Below, piece by piece: positions 35,683 through 44,646 of a stretch of DNA of 64,000 nucleotides. The DNA is taken from assembly GCF_014841135.1 (NCBI RefSeq), contig NZ_JACYTN010000011.1, positions 62,001 to 126,000 of the forward strand. Direction: 5' to 3'. This DNA comes from Paenibacillus arenosi. Lineage in GTDB: Bacteria > Bacillota > Bacilli > Paenibacillales > Paenibacillaceae. The notes beneath the pieces were generated by a model. It had not been told where the DNA came from and ran no database searches. It was given only the letters and a program-made list of their open reading frames with translations. Every line of letters begins with the position of its first letter. Within the stretch, counting starts at the first letter, position 1. A program made the translations under genes and the position numbers.

Positions 35683-36942
35683 TTATTCCCCAATACTATT
35701 ACTATTAAAATGCTGAGTCACCTGCTCAAGCCGCAACATCGCCTCATATACCCGCTCTGCCGTTATTCCTTCACCCATTAGATGAATAGACTCCTGCGGA
35801 TTCGTCGTTCCAGACGCCACTTGTCTCAATAACAACTCATCCTGAACGGATAGCCCTAGATGCGACAATCGACAAGGAAGATCCATACTTTGATAGTATG
35901 GGAGCAGCTTTTCTACTTCTGCTAGGTTCCCCTCCAACACCAACTGCACAAGAATACCATAGGCAACTTTGTCGCCATGCAGCAGATGATGAGTAGATGG
36001 AGCAACGGTCAGCCCATTATGGACGGAATGGGCTCCAGCAATACGCCCAAGATGGTCGCCAAAGCCACCAACCATACCGCCCGTCATAATAATAGTCTCA
36101 AGTACCTTCACGAATGCTGGCGATAGCTCTCCGCGTTTCGCATCAGCGATACTTTGCCAGCCATCTTCCAACAATACGCTTTGACACAAACGAGCCGTAA
36201 GATGAGCAATTTGCACGGCAGCAACAGGCTGCTCCAACTGCCGTATAAGCACATCCGCCTCATACCATTTTGCCAGCGTATCCGCAATGCCAGCCCGTAA
36301 ATAATCAACAGGCGCTTCCAAATTAATACGTGGCTCCACGAGTACCATTAACGAGCTTTTTGGAAATATCGTATAGTGCGTGAACTGCCCCTGCTCGTTA
36401 TAAAAGACGCTCAATGGCGTCCAAGCCGCACAATTCGAAGCCAGCGTCGGCACCATAATAACTTCCAACCCTGCTTCATGAGCTGCCGCCTTTGCCACAT
36501 CAATCACCTTGCCACCGCCAATGGCCACAATTACATCTGCACGCTCATTTCGAGCAGCTTGTGCAAGCCGCTCAGCTTCCGCTAATGTGCACTCGCCTTG
36601 ATAAGAAACATAGATGAGGGAAAGGGACGAATCCTCCCTCTCCTTAGCAAGCTCATCTATCAATTCTTCGGTCAATCCATGCTCAAAAGCATGTTGCAGC
36701 TCCTGATCCTGAGCTCGCTCCTGCGTGTGCTTCCATTTAGGCAAATAAGGCTGCGCAGCCTCTAGAGAACGCTCGCCATGAATGACGAGCACTCTTCGAA
36801 AAGCATAAGGCTGCAGCAATGACTCCAACCTGCTCAAAATCCCTTCTTCACAATAGTAAAGAGCTGGTGCACCTCTGACGACAATTCGTTGTTCCAACGC
36901 TGACGCTGTCACGATGTCACTCACTTCCTTTTCAACATCCAC
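35683..36942 (-). CDS. Iron-containing alcohol dehydrogenase family protein (GldA/glycerol-1-phosphate dehydrogenase-like), last gene of the met operon
   Basis: This protein of up to 419 residues has the group III dehydrogenase fold. The NAD-binding loop is VIVAIGGGKVIDVAKAAA, the VPTLASNCAAWTPLSV loop is substrate-binding, and metal-ligand motifs are GIADTLAKW (Asp), GAHSVHNGL and LLHGDKVAYG (His). The substrate is uncertain, since the family covers glycerol, glycerol-1-phosphate and other polyols. The annotated ATG overlaps metQ by 22 bases. AAAAGGA at the metQ stop could instead serve GTG codons at 36924 or 36912. The overlap places it in the SAM-riboswitch-controlled met operon, an unexpected partner. 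Confidence 0.75.
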   Translation of the reverse strand: MDVEKEVSDIVTASALEQRIVVRGAPALYYCEEGILSRLESLLQPYAFRRVLVIHGERSLEAAQPYLPKWKHTQERAQDQELQHAFEHGLTEELIDELAKEREDSSLSLIYVSYQGECTLAEAERLAQAARNERADVIVAIGGGKVIDVAKAAAHEAGLEVIMVPTLASNCAAWTPLSVFYNEQGQFTHYTIFPKSSLMVLVEPRINLEAPVDYLRAGIADTLAKWYEADVLIRQLEQPVAAVQIAHLTARLCQSVLLEDGWQSIADAKRGELSPAFVKVLETIIMTGGMVGGFGDHLGRIAGAHSVHNGLTVAPSTHHLLHGDKVAYGILVQLVLEGNLAEVEKLLPYYQSMDLPCRLSHLGLSVQDELLLRQVASGTTNPQESIHLMGEGITAERVYEAMLRLEQVTQHFNSNSIGE

Positions 36943-37757
36943 TCAGGTTTGCCAAAACCTTTAAACTGCTCGTCAATCGCTTTCTCAAATTCCGGTGATT
37001 CTACAGCTGCCTTCAACGCTTTTGCAAATGGTTTTTCTAGGTCAGCTGTGTTGACAACGACACGGTTGCGGTAGTCATCCGGCATATTTTCCAACTGCAA
37101 AGCCTTTAGCAGATCCATCTTCGCTGCAAGTGCAAAGTTACCTGGAACTAGCGATAGGTCAACACTATCAACTGCTCGCGGCAATTGTCCCGCTTCGATC
37201 GGTTGGAAAACAAGCTGCTTCGGATTATCTTTCACATCTTTTTCAGATACACGCAGCGGATCAACGTTGCTGTCTACTGTAATTAAGCCTGCATCTTGCA
37301 GCAAACCGAGCGTACGAGCCAAATTCGTTGGATCATTTGCTACTGCCACTGTGCTTCCTTCGGTAATCTCTTCTAATGACTTATATTTGTTCGAGTAAAT
37401 ACCCATTGGAGCTGTCGGTACAATAACAAGCTCAGACAATTGCAAATCATTTTCTTTTGCGAAGTTTTCCATGTAAATCTTGTGCTGGAACAGGTTTGCA
37501 TGGAGTTCTCCGTTGCCTAGTGCTCGGTTCGGCATAATATAGTCGCCAAATTCAATAACTTCGATTGTGTATCCCTGTTTCTCCATAATCGGCTTAATTA
37601 CCTTTGTAACCATATCACTGTACGGTCCAGCTGTTGCACCAATTTTCAACGCTTTCGTATCTTCATTTGCAGAGCCGGATTTGTCTGATGAAGAACCACA
37701 ACCCGCTAGCAAGCCAATCGTTAAAATAATAGATAAAATGAGTGCAAATTTTTTCAT
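36921..37757 (-). CDS. metQ: Methionine ABC transporter substrate-binding lipoprotein
   Basis: The 278-residue NlpA/MetQ-type lipoprotein carries a lipobox LLAGC at its signal peptide (Cys 20), so it is anchored on the outer face of the membrane. The core motifs ALKIGATAGPYSDM, LHANLFQHKIYMENF, APMGIYSNKYKSLEEI and VAVANDPTNLARTLGLL are those of D/L-methionine binding proteins. GGAGGGG precedes the ATG. It is the third gene of metN-metI-metQ downstream of an S-box riboswitch, which confirms methionine as substrate. It overlaps the following dehydrogenase gene. Confidence 0.92.
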   Translation of the reverse strand: MKKFALILSIILTIGLLAGCGSSSDKSGSANEDTKALKIGATAGPYSDMVTKVIKPIMEKQGYTIEVIEFGDYIMPNRALGNGELHANLFQHKIYMENFAKENDLQLSELVIVPTAPMGIYSNKYKSLEEITEGSTVAVANDPTNLARTLGLLQDAGLITVDSNVDPLRVSEKDVKDNPKQLVFQPIEAGQLPRAVDSVDLSLVPGNFALAAKMDLLKALQLENMPDDYRNRVVVNTADLEKPFAKALKAAVESPEFEKAIDEQFKGFGKPEWMLKRK

Positions 37758-37795
37758 GATTATACCCCTCCACTTAATATAAAAATGTATGCGTC

Positions 37796-38464
37796 TTAGC
37801 GCTTGTCTACTTTTTTTGCGATGAAGTCACCGCCGTATTGAATAAGCTGTACTAAACAAATAAGAATAACGACCGTTGTGAACATAATCGTATCGTCGTA
37901 GCGATTGTAACCGAAGCGAATGGCCAAGTCACCGATACCGCCACCGCCGATAATCCCAGCCATTGCTGAGTAGGCAACCAAGCTAATCGCTGTAATGTTA
38001 ATGCCTTGAATGATGCCTGGCTTTGCTTCAGGAAGCAGAACATCTTTAATGATCATCCATGGTGTTGCACCGATCGAAACCGCAGCTTCAATAACGCCCT
38101 TGTCGATTTCGCGCAAAGCTTGCTCTACTAACCTTGCAAAGAACGGAATGGCAGCGACCGACAATGATACCGATGCAGCCGTAGGGCCAATCGTTGTCCC
38201 TGTAAGCATCTTCGTGAACGGGAACAACAGCACCATCAAAATGATAAATGGAATCGATCGGATCATATTCACGATGAAACCTAAAATGTTTTTTACCGCC
38301 ACATTTTCAAGAAATAAACCACGATCCGTCACGAACAATACAATGCCTATCGGCAAGCCAACTACAATGGCTGCTGCAAGCGAAATTCCCACCATGTAAA
38401 GCGTTTGGAAAAATGATTTGTTTAGATCAGGCAGTATTTCAATCACGGATGAAAAATCAAACAT
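37796..38464 (-). CDS. metI: Methionine ABC transporter permease
   Basis: The 222-residue integral membrane protein has five predicted helices. Its EAA coupling motif is EAAVSIGATPWMIIKDVLLPEAKPGI, and it has the MetI-type NMIRSIPFIILM and IGGGGIGDLAIRFGYNRYD segments. It forms the transmembrane pore of the MetNIQ methionine importer (named MetP in Bacillus subtilis). It overlaps metN by eight bases and lies 38 bases before metQ, a standard operon arrangement. Confidence 0.92.
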   Translation of the reverse strand: MFDFSSVIEILPDLNKSFFQTLYMVGISLAAAIVVGLPIGIVLFVTDRGLFLENVAVKNILGFIVNMIRSIPFIILMVLLFPFTKMLTGTTIGPTAASVSLSVAAIPFFARLVEQALREIDKGVIEAAVSIGATPWMIIKDVLLPEAKPGIIQGINITAISLVAYSAMAGIIGGGGIGDLAIRFGYNRYDDTIMFTTVVILICLVQLIQYGGDFIAKKVDKR

Positions 38465-39476
38465 GATGCAGCACCTCCACTCGATGCGTTCGCTTCGTTA
38501 TGTATTCAATTGCCCGCTGTACTTCAGCACCTTCTCCGATTAACTCCAAAATAAGAATGCCCAGCGGGTTGTCATGGATGTACTCAATCTTGCCATGCAA
38601 AATGTTACCCTTAACATCAAACGCACGCAGTACCTCTGTTATGACAGCTTCCTCTGCTTGCGGAGCAACGAAGTGAATTTTGACAATCGTTCCTTGGCAC
38701 TTCCTCAACATGCGTTCTGGCAGCTCGAATTGGAACAAGCTCTTCATAAATGACTGCGTCGTCGGATGCTGCGGATCAGAGAACGTATCATATACTTTGC
38801 CTTCTTCGACAATAATGCCGTTTTGCATAACCGCCATCCGATCGCAAATGTCCTTCACAACTTCCATCTCATGTGTAATGAGCACAATTGTCAGCTGTAG
38901 TCCACGATTAATCTTCTTCAGTAGTTCTAGAATGGACTGTGTCGTCTCTGGATCTAAGGCAGAAGTCGCTTCATCACATAACAGCACGTGCGGATCATTC
39001 GCCAATGCTCGTGCAATACCAACGCGCTGCTTCTGTCCGCCGCTCAACTGCGCAGGATATGCATCCCGCTTATCCGCTAGTCCAACCATATCGAGCAGTT
39101 CCGTAACACGTACCTCTATCTCTTGTGGGGACTTGTGATTCGCTTTGAGTGCGAATGCAATGTTTTCATAAACAGTCTTCGCACGAATGAGATGAAAATG
39201 CTGAAAAATCATCCCGATCTTTAGGCGCGCTTGGCGCAGTTGCTCTCCCTTGAGCGTTGTCAGATCGACTCCGTCTACGAACACATGCCCCGAAGTCGGC
39301 TCCTCCAGTAAATTGATGCAGCGCAGCAAGGAACTTTTTCCTGCTCCACTACGACCGATGATGCCGAAAATTTCTCCTTTGTTAATCGTTAAGGAAACAT
39401 TATTTACTCCGAGCACGTTGGCTTTCTTGCTCTTGTACTCTTTTACGAGATTCTGTATCTCGATCATCTCTCTCAC
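38457..39476 (-). CDS. metN: Methionine ABC transporter ATP-binding protein
   Basis: The 339-residue ATPase has Walker A GRSGAGKSS, signature LSGGQKQRVGIARAL, Walker B VLLCDEATSALDP and the switch His in LITHEMEVV. The C-terminal 90 residues form the regulatory NIL domain that senses intracellular methionine in MetN proteins (IVKIHFVAPQAEEAVI... GILILELIGE). It is the first gene after the SAM riboswitch and powers the importer formed with the next two genes. Confidence 0.93.
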   Translation of the reverse strand: MREMIEIQNLVKEYKSKKANVLGVNNVSLTINKGEIFGIIGRSGAGKSSLLRCINLLEEPTSGHVFVDGVDLTTLKGEQLRQARLKIGMIFQHFHLIRAKTVYENIAFALKANHKSPQEIEVRVTELLDMVGLADKRDAYPAQLSGGQKQRVGIARALANDPHVLLCDEATSALDPETTQSILELLKKINRGLQLTIVLITHEMEVVKDICDRMAVMQNGIIVEEGKVYDTFSDPQHPTTQSFMKSLFQFELPERMLRKCQGTIVKIHFVAPQAEEAVITEVLRAFDVKGNILHGKIEYIHDNPLGILILELIGEGAEVQRAIEYITKRTHRVEVLHHV

Positions 39477-39531
39477 CCCATTGCTTCATTCTCGCTGCTT
39501 AGCCAATTACCGCATAGTCCCTTCTATATAC

Positions 39532-39690
39532 AAAAAAACCTCTTTCGCTAGAGAAAGAGGTTAGACTTGTGTCATTGGCTAACTTATCTCTCAGAATGGT
39601 TCACATTCCGTAGGATTTAGCACCGTTTACTCGATGGTAAGGTTGCCGGACGTCGTAGGGCCTATTCCCTCAGTCGCTCTTGATAAGGTA
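39532..39690 (-). promoter_or_regulatory. SAM-I (S-box) riboswitch with terminator, upstream of metN
   Basis: On the minus strand from 39690, CTTATCAAGAGCGACTGAGG, GGCCCTACGACG, CCGGCAACC and GGTGCTAAATCCT appear in order, the conserved S-box core. It ends in a perfect terminator, AACCTCTTTC/GAAAGAGGTT (39562-39537), plus seven T residues. SAM binding should stabilise the anti-antiterminator and stop transcription before metN. Confidence 0.95.
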
Positions 39691-39715
39691 AAAATATGAA
39701 GTTGCATTGAAAAAA

Positions 39716-39744
39716 ATATTACACACATATGAAAAAGTTGTCAA
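39716..39744 (-). promoter_or_regulatory. SigA-type promoter of the met operon
   Basis: Minus strand TTGACA (39744-39739), exactly 17 bases, TAATAT (39721-39716), about 25 bases before the riboswitch core begins. Confidence 0.75.
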
Positions 39745-39795
39745 TCAAAATTTTTAAATAAAATCTTGTGTGTTTCGAACAGTCACATCTTCCGA

Positions 39796-40692
39796 TTATG
39801 TTCCGAAACGCTGTCTATATCCGCACCTGCGGCATAATTCCTCTACCGCTTCACGGTTGGAAAAACCGTAATACAGATTGTTGGCCCGTTCCCCATCGAT
39901 AATTTCCGTAAATGTCTTCTCATGAACGTTACCCAAATTGATAACACCTTCACCATCCAGACAGCAGGGCACAACGGTCCCATCAACGAGTACAGCCGCT
40001 TGGCTGCGCAGCGCATAACAAAACCCTTTGCCATCGTCCTCTGGTGCATCCAGGCTCGGCCATTGGAACTCATGGTCTTGATTCAAATAGATACGATTCG
40101 CTATTTTAACACCGCTGCCGGGAACGACCTTTTCCTCAATTTTAAAGTCGAGGTTAAATTCCTTCTCCAATACTTCCAACGTTTCACGGTTGCGCTGCTT
40201 CTCTAGATTGGTCATATTGTCCTGCGTTAAGTTCCACAAGCGGAACGAGAAAATAACTTTATGTTCTTCTGCTTCACGAACGAAGGAAAGGATTTCGCGC
40301 AAATATTTCTCCCGATTCTCAGATCCGATATGACCATCGAAACTGTGCAGCGAAAAATTCATCTGGCGCAGCGCAGGCTTGCCGAGCAGCTTATGTTTGT
40401 TTTTCGTAATTAACGTTCCATTCGTCGTAATATTAACCTTGAGCCCTTTCTCATGTGCAGCATCAAGCAGTTCATCAATCTTCGGATGAAGCAAAGGCTC
40501 ACCTTTAACATGGAGATAAATATAATCGGTATGCGGCTTTACTTGATCAAGCACTTGATTGAACGTATCGAGCTTAATGAAGCCTTTCGCCCTTTCGGTA
40601 GGTGGGCAAAAGGTACAAGCCAAATTGCATACGCTCGTAATTTCAATATAAACCTTTTTAAATTGTCTCAACTGTAGTTCCTCATTCCTCAT
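39796..40692 (-). CDS. Radical SAM protein with SPASM domain
   Basis: The 298-residue enzyme has the radical SAM cluster motif CNLACTFC near residues 22-29. A SAM-binding YIYLHVKGEPLLHP stretch and NITTNGTLI follow. The C-terminal SPASM-like region contains Cys residues in GFCYALRSQAAVLVDG, VVPCCLDGEG and LCRRCGYR, expected to bind one extra iron-sulfur cluster. SPASM enzymes often modify peptides or proteins. No small precursor peptide or peptide-modifying partner is visible next to it, so the substrate is open. It lies upstream of the met promoter but is separately transcribed. Confidence 0.85.
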   Translation of the reverse strand: MRNEELQLRQFKKVYIEITSVCNLACTFCPPTERAKGFIKLDTFNQVLDQVKPHTDYIYLHVKGEPLLHPKIDELLDAAHEKGLKVNITTNGTLITKNKHKLLGKPALRQMNFSLHSFDGHIGSENREKYLREILSFVREAEEHKVIFSFRLWNLTQDNMTNLEKQRNRETLEVLEKEFNLDFKIEEKVVPGSGVKIANRIYLNQDHEFQWPSLDAPEDDGKGFCYALRSQAAVLVDGTVVPCCLDGEGVINLGNVHEKTFTEIIDGERANNLYYGFSNREAVEELCRRCGYRQRFGT

Positions 40693-40806
40693 ATGTCTGT
40701 CTATGTGTACGAAACTTCGTTTATTTTTAAAGTGCTATACCTAACTTTACTATAGTCAGGCTGTAATATGAAGTGTATGGCTTCGACCTCTCCATGTATA
40801 CACAGC

Positions 40807-40842
40807 AAAAAAGCCCAAGCAGTTGTTTCTGCTTGAGCTTTT
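40807..40842 (-). terminator. Terminator of the secreted propeller-like gene
   Basis: AAAGC, CAAGCAG pair with CTGCTTG, AGCTTT; A-run before the stem reads as a T-run on the minus strand. Confidence 0.75.
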
Positions 40843-40893
40843 CCTAATCCCGTTCCATCGTGTGCGGCAATATAGATGCTCGCGCTTACCTAC

Positions 40894-42306
40894 TTACTTT
40901 ACACGAAGCAAGGTCATCTGATTGTTTGTATAGTTAAACAACAACACTTGTGTAGAATCAGCCCATACCAACCTTGTATGATCTGGAACTGTTACTTGGA
41001 GAATGTTACGGATCGGTTTCACTGCGCCGACATAATAGTAATCTTTATTCTGTTTGCTATCCAAATGACTTCTCTTCTGGGTATAAAACATGCCCTCCCC
41101 TAAAATAGTCATTCCTTCACTAAGCGGCCCTGTTCCAAGCTTAACTGGCTTCAGCATCTTACCATTATGAATCTCTGCAAGTGTAGAAGCTTTATAATTC
41201 ATCACGTACAATCGACCACCTATAATTGTATAGTAGAGAGAATCTTGATCTGAATCTGACGCCGCTACATTATGCATCCATAGCCGTTTACCATGCTTAG
41301 AAAAGACACTTATTCTTTTGAAAAGAAGCGGTTGTTCCTTTGTATTTTTATAAATATTAGCAGATACTACGAACTTTCCGTCTGGCAGAAACTCAGCTTT
41401 CCACGCATTTTCCACTTGATTTTTTTTCAATTTTCCTTGTTCACGATTGTATGTATAATTTCGTAGTACTTTACCCACTTCATCTCGCACAGTAACCGTT
41501 AGTTTATTAAAATCATGTTCGTACTTTACGATATACACATATTCACCATTGCCAAAATGGGCTAAATGACCATTGCGCTCTACCGACTTTATTAGTTTTC
41601 CAGAGCTATCATAATATCTCAAAAGTGTCTTATTAGCATCGAAATCTAGCGAAGACGCTGTCATTAACCTGCCATCGGACAGAAGCCATGGCCCTTTTAC
41701 TGTAAAATCATTGTTCTCTAATACGGGGGTCACAATTTTCCTTGTAATCTTTCCTGTAGCTGACTGGACTGTTAATATCGCATCACCGATCGTCTCGCTC
41801 TGAAAATAACTGTCTCCTGTTTCGCTCATCTTTTGAACTTCTCTAGTTATATAACCCGTTATTATGATTTCACCATTATGCTGAATTTCCAATTCATCCA
41901 TATAAGTATAGGTGCTGAAATCTCCTTCAAACAATCCTGACAAAGAGATTTTCCATACGCGCTCACCCGTTGTTAAATCATAACTTGCTAGCCCGTATTC
42001 CTTATTTTTTGTAGAACTAAATAATTCGTTCTCTTTACTTTTTACAGCGTACATAGCAATTATCATATTACGTTTTTTATCTACAACGGTAGCTGCAATC
42101 TCCCATTCTTTTGGAAATTGAAATTTCCATGCCGTTGAATAGTAAGCAGGCTTCATCTTGCCTGAACTATCCACCTTCTTAATCGTATACGTTTCTGTTC
42201 CTCCCTTACTACTCGCACTTACTGTCGGGACTGGAATACAGAAGACCGTTATGACTACCAACAATGTTAATCTTGTGCACAACATACGAAGCCGCTCTCT
42301 CATCAT
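40894..42306 (-). CDS. Secreted protein of unknown function, beta-propeller-like
   Basis: The 470-residue protein has a signal peptide (hydrophobic LTLLVVITVFCIPVPTVSAS). The remainder is beta-rich with recurring segments such as YGLASYDLTTGERVWKISL, AILTVQSATGKITRKIV, LLRYYDSSGKLIKSV and ISVFSKHGKRLWMHNV. Their Y/F-D-x-x-GK pattern is typical of PQQ- or YVTN-like propeller blades. I see no catalytic motif. It is probably exported or surface-located. It is monocistronic, with a terminator downstream. Confidence 0.65.
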   Translation of the reverse strand: MMRERLRMLCTRLTLLVVITVFCIPVPTVSASSKGGTETYTIKKVDSSGKMKPAYYSTAWKFQFPKEWEIAATVVDKKRNMIIAMYAVKSKENELFSSTKNKEYGLASYDLTTGERVWKISLSGLFEGDFSTYTYMDELEIQHNGEIIITGYITREVQKMSETGDSYFQSETIGDAILTVQSATGKITRKIVTPVLENNDFTVKGPWLLSDGRLMTASSLDFDANKTLLRYYDSSGKLIKSVERNGHLAHFGNGEYVYIVKYEHDFNKLTVTVRDEVGKVLRNYTYNREQGKLKKNQVENAWKAEFLPDGKFVVSANIYKNTKEQPLLFKRISVFSKHGKRLWMHNVAASDSDQDSLYYTIIGGRLYVMNYKASTLAEIHNGKMLKPVKLGTGPLSEGMTILGEGMFYTQKRSHLDSKQNKDYYYVGAVKPIRNILQVTVPDHTRLVWADSTQVLLFNYTNNQMTLLRVK

Positions 42307-42461
42307 ACATCCCCTTTATTCTACTAATCGTGAGTGAAATAGACACTTGTCATACTCGGATGGGGAGAATATTTCCACCCAAGTATATTTACACGCCTAT
42401 TTTAATATAACGGCTTCGTTTGGTAAAATATAGTGTTATAATCACAGCAATTAAATTAAAA

Positions 42462-42490
42462 AACCGCCAAGCCTACTAGGCTCAGCGGTC
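42462..42490 (-). terminator. Terminator of the DUF6612 lipoprotein gene
   Basis: ACCGC and AAGCCT pair with AGGCT and GCGGT; an A-run at 42456-42463 gives the minus-strand T-tract. Confidence 0.75.
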
Positions 42491-42499
42491 GTAATCGTA

Positions 42500-43363
42500 T
42501 TATTGTTGTTTAGCGCTATCAATTACCTCTTGCGGCACTTTGATTTCGCCAATCTCATTATGCTTGGAGAATGTTGATTTCATATCCATAAGCAAGCTCA
42601 TTTTTTGCCCGCCTTCTTCCATCGTCAAATCCATAACCATATCAGACTTTGTCGGCAAAAATGTTTCTTTATTCACAGCAAAGGAAAGCTTTACACTTTT
42701 AATGTTCATTTGCTCAATCATCGCTACCATTTGTGGATCTTTACCGCTTGCAGATTGGCTCATTACTTTCTTAACCATTTCCTTCATTCCGTCACCAGAC
42801 AATTCAGCATTCATCACATACTGATCGCCTTCTTCAGCTACTTTCATATCTTTCGCAGCAGCACGGAACGCTTCAAACTGCTGTTCTGGGCTAATTTGTC
42901 CTTGTACTTGAGCCAACAATTCAGCTTCAGCTTCTTTAGGAAGCTTCACCCAAGCGCCTTCAACTTCAACAAACATACCTTCTTTAGCAATATATTGTTT
43001 CATGTTTTGCTCTTGACCAGCCAAAGACATTTTCATTTCTTGGTAAAGATGCATTGGGTCTTTTGTAATCTCACTCTTCAATGAAATATCGACCTTTTGC
43101 TCTTGCTTCTGATCGCCTTCACCAACGATGATATTTTGCTTAATCGTACCTTCCATTGCAAAATTCTTGGATGTTTTACCCGCTTCAACTGTCTTTGTGA
43201 TAAGTTCTTCAGCTGTCGGTAGTGCAGCAGCTGGTTTCTGTTGTGTCTCTGTCGCAGCTGGCTTATTATCTGTAGTTGTGCCAGTTGCCCCCTTATCATT
43301 TCCACAAGCCGTAATACCTAATACGAGAATTGCGCTAAGTAGTGCTACTGTCCATTTCTTCAA
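42500..43363 (-). CDS. DUF6612 family lipoprotein
   Basis: The 287-residue protein begins MKKWTVALLSAILVLGITACG, a lipoprotein signal with the lipidated Cys near residue 20. A Thr/Pro/Ala-rich linker is followed by a LolA-like all-beta sheet (SKNFAMEGTIKQNI, KVDISLKSEITKDP, MYLAKEG-type YIAKEGMFVEVEGAW, MSLLMDMKSTFSKHNEI). These features match the DUF6612 lipoproteins common in Paenibacillus and Bacillus, of unknown role on the outer membrane face. It is monocistronic. Confidence 0.75.
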   Translation of the reverse strand: MKKWTVALLSAILVLGITACGNDKGATGTTTDNKPAATETQQKPAAALPTAEELITKTVEAGKTSKNFAMEGTIKQNIIVGEGDQKQEQKVDISLKSEITKDPMHLYQEMKMSLAGQEQNMKQYIAKEGMFVEVEGAWVKLPKEAEAELLAQVQGQISPEQQFEAFRAAAKDMKVAEEGDQYVMNAELSGDGMKEMVKKVMSQSASGKDPQMVAMIEQMNIKSVKLSFAVNKETFLPTKSDMVMDLTMEEGGQKMSLLMDMKSTFSKHNEIGEIKVPQEVIDSAKQQ

Positions 43364-43687
43364 AACAAGTTCCTCCCAAGATTTATATTCACCTAATATT
43401 ACCCAAATGAAACGTTATAAAAACAGGTAAGTAAGGCCTAATAAGACAAGATCCGAGGCCTAAATATGTGGTTACTTGGAACTATTTAACTATTAATTCG
43501 CTTTTTATATAGGCTAAAGAACTGAATATCGATACACTTTGTTACAAGTGCAACTACATCTAAATCATCATTCTTTCCACCTCGAATCCTATCCTAATGG
43601 AGATAAACTGTATACAGAGGCTGTTAAGAATTATAATAATATAAGATTACAAGATGAAATATCATGTAAGGTTGGAGGAACTACATT
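43364..43687. other. Divergent intergenic region, nothing recognised
   Basis: About 320 AT-rich bases between the lipoprotein gene and ypsA. Apart from the ypsA ribosome site (GGAGGA at 43674-43679) I see no clear promoter, hairpin or small gene. Confidence 0.5.
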
Positions 43688-44278
43688 GTGAAGAACCTGC
43701 TTATAACTGGCTATCGGGCACACGAGCTCGGTATTTTCAGCCAGAAACATAAAGGCATCACCTATATCCGTAAAGCAATTACAAACCGATTAATTCCATT
43801 GGTGGAAGAAGGACTAGAGTGGGTCATTACTCCAGGACAGCATGGAGTCGATCTGTGGGCCATTGAGGCTGCAATCTCCCTTCGGCAGCAATATCCCCAT
43901 CTGAAATGTTCGATAATTACCGCCTTCACTCAGCCTGATCCGCAATGGAGCGATGACAAAAAAGCAAGCTACGAGCAGATTTTGCAGCAGGTGGACCATT
44001 ATGCCGCAGTTAGCAACGGCCCTTATATCGGAAAATGGCAGTTCATCGCTCGTGATGATCTATTATTTCGCAAAACAGATGGGATATTGCTCGTATATGA
44101 TGAAGATGCGGCAGAGGCCAGCCCTAAGTTTGTAAAGGAACGGGCTTTAAAAAAGCACGCAGAGGATGGGTATCGCTACTTCGCTATTGGGTCAGAAGAA
44201 ATTCAAGCGGTAGCAGAAGAAGAGCAGCCATTTGAATACGTTGACGTTGGCCATGAATATCTTGGCGAGGAATTGTAA
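43688..44278 (+). CDS. ypsA: DUF1273 (YpsA, SLOG-fold) family protein
   Basis: The 196-residue protein starts with KNLLITGYRAHELGIF and contains WVITPGQHGVDLWAIEAA, YAAVSNGPYIGKWQFIARDDLLFRKTDGILLVYDE (motifs separated). These are hallmarks of YpsA, a SLOG-superfamily nucleotide-binding protein implicated in Bacillus in cell division control. The start is GTG with GGAGGA eight bases before. It is monocistronic. The molecular ligand is not established. Confidence 0.88.
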   Translation: MKNLLITGYRAHELGIFSQKHKGITYIRKAITNRLIPLVEEGLEWVITPGQHGVDLWAIEAAISLRQQYPHLKCSIITAFTQPDPQWSDDKKASYEQILQQVDHYAAVSNGPYIGKWQFIARDDLLFRKTDGILLVYDEDAAEASPKFVKERALKKHAEDGYRYFAIGSEEIQAVAEEEQPFEYVDVGHEYLGEEL

Positions 44279-44359
44279 ATGTATCAAGTGAATCGAGTTA
44301 GATCAGTCTACATCCAAGCTAATGATGGTGCGACTTTGTCTATCTTCTTCCTTGAATTC

Positions 44360-44415
44360 CTGCAAAAGTGCATCTATTTGGAGTTGAAAACAACTGGTTG
44401 AGGAAAATAACTGCA
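44360..44415 (-). repeat. 56-bp dispersed element, copy 1
   Basis: On the minus strand it begins TGCAGTTATTTT and ends CTTTTGCAG, with CAAATA at offset 36. The segment 63943-63998 on the plus strand has the same length, the same start and end pentamer and CAAATA at the same offset. Confidence 0.5.
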
Positions 44416-44469
44416 AATGTGCAGACATTTTTACGAAATAAGTGCCCCACATGGAAAATAAACAGATAT

Positions 44470-44542
44470 AAATGCATATACGCATCCATTTCTATTTCTC
44501 TCATAAAATGAGCTTTAAAAAGATGCATGTTTGCATCCATTT
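44470..44542. repeat. Two direct copies of an ATGCAT-N4-GCATCCATTT unit
   Basis: Units at 44470-44491 and 44521-44542 agree at most positions and lie 51 bases apart. Each is partly palindromic. Confidence 0.5.
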
Positions 44543-44575
44543 ATTTTTATTGCATCAACTCAATTAACTCAAATG

Positions 44576-44616
44576 AAGACCGCTAGAGATAGTCAACTCA
44601 TCTCCAAACGGTCTTT
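44576..44616. terminator. Terminator between ypsA and desR
   Basis: AAGACCG pairs with CGGTCTT and a nested AGAGAT/ATCTC stem lies inside; the two genes converge here. Confidence 0.7.
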
Positions 44617-44646
44617 TGCCATGTTCAACATATTCACTTATTCAAC

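Larger units (their letters stand above)
44279..44646. other. Repeat-bearing intergenic region
   Basis: About 370 bases with no credible gene. It holds a 56-bp element (44360-44415) resembling the one at the window's right end, two copies of a 22-bp ATGCAT-type unit (44470-44491 and 44521-44542), and a terminator (44576-44616). Confidence 0.6.
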
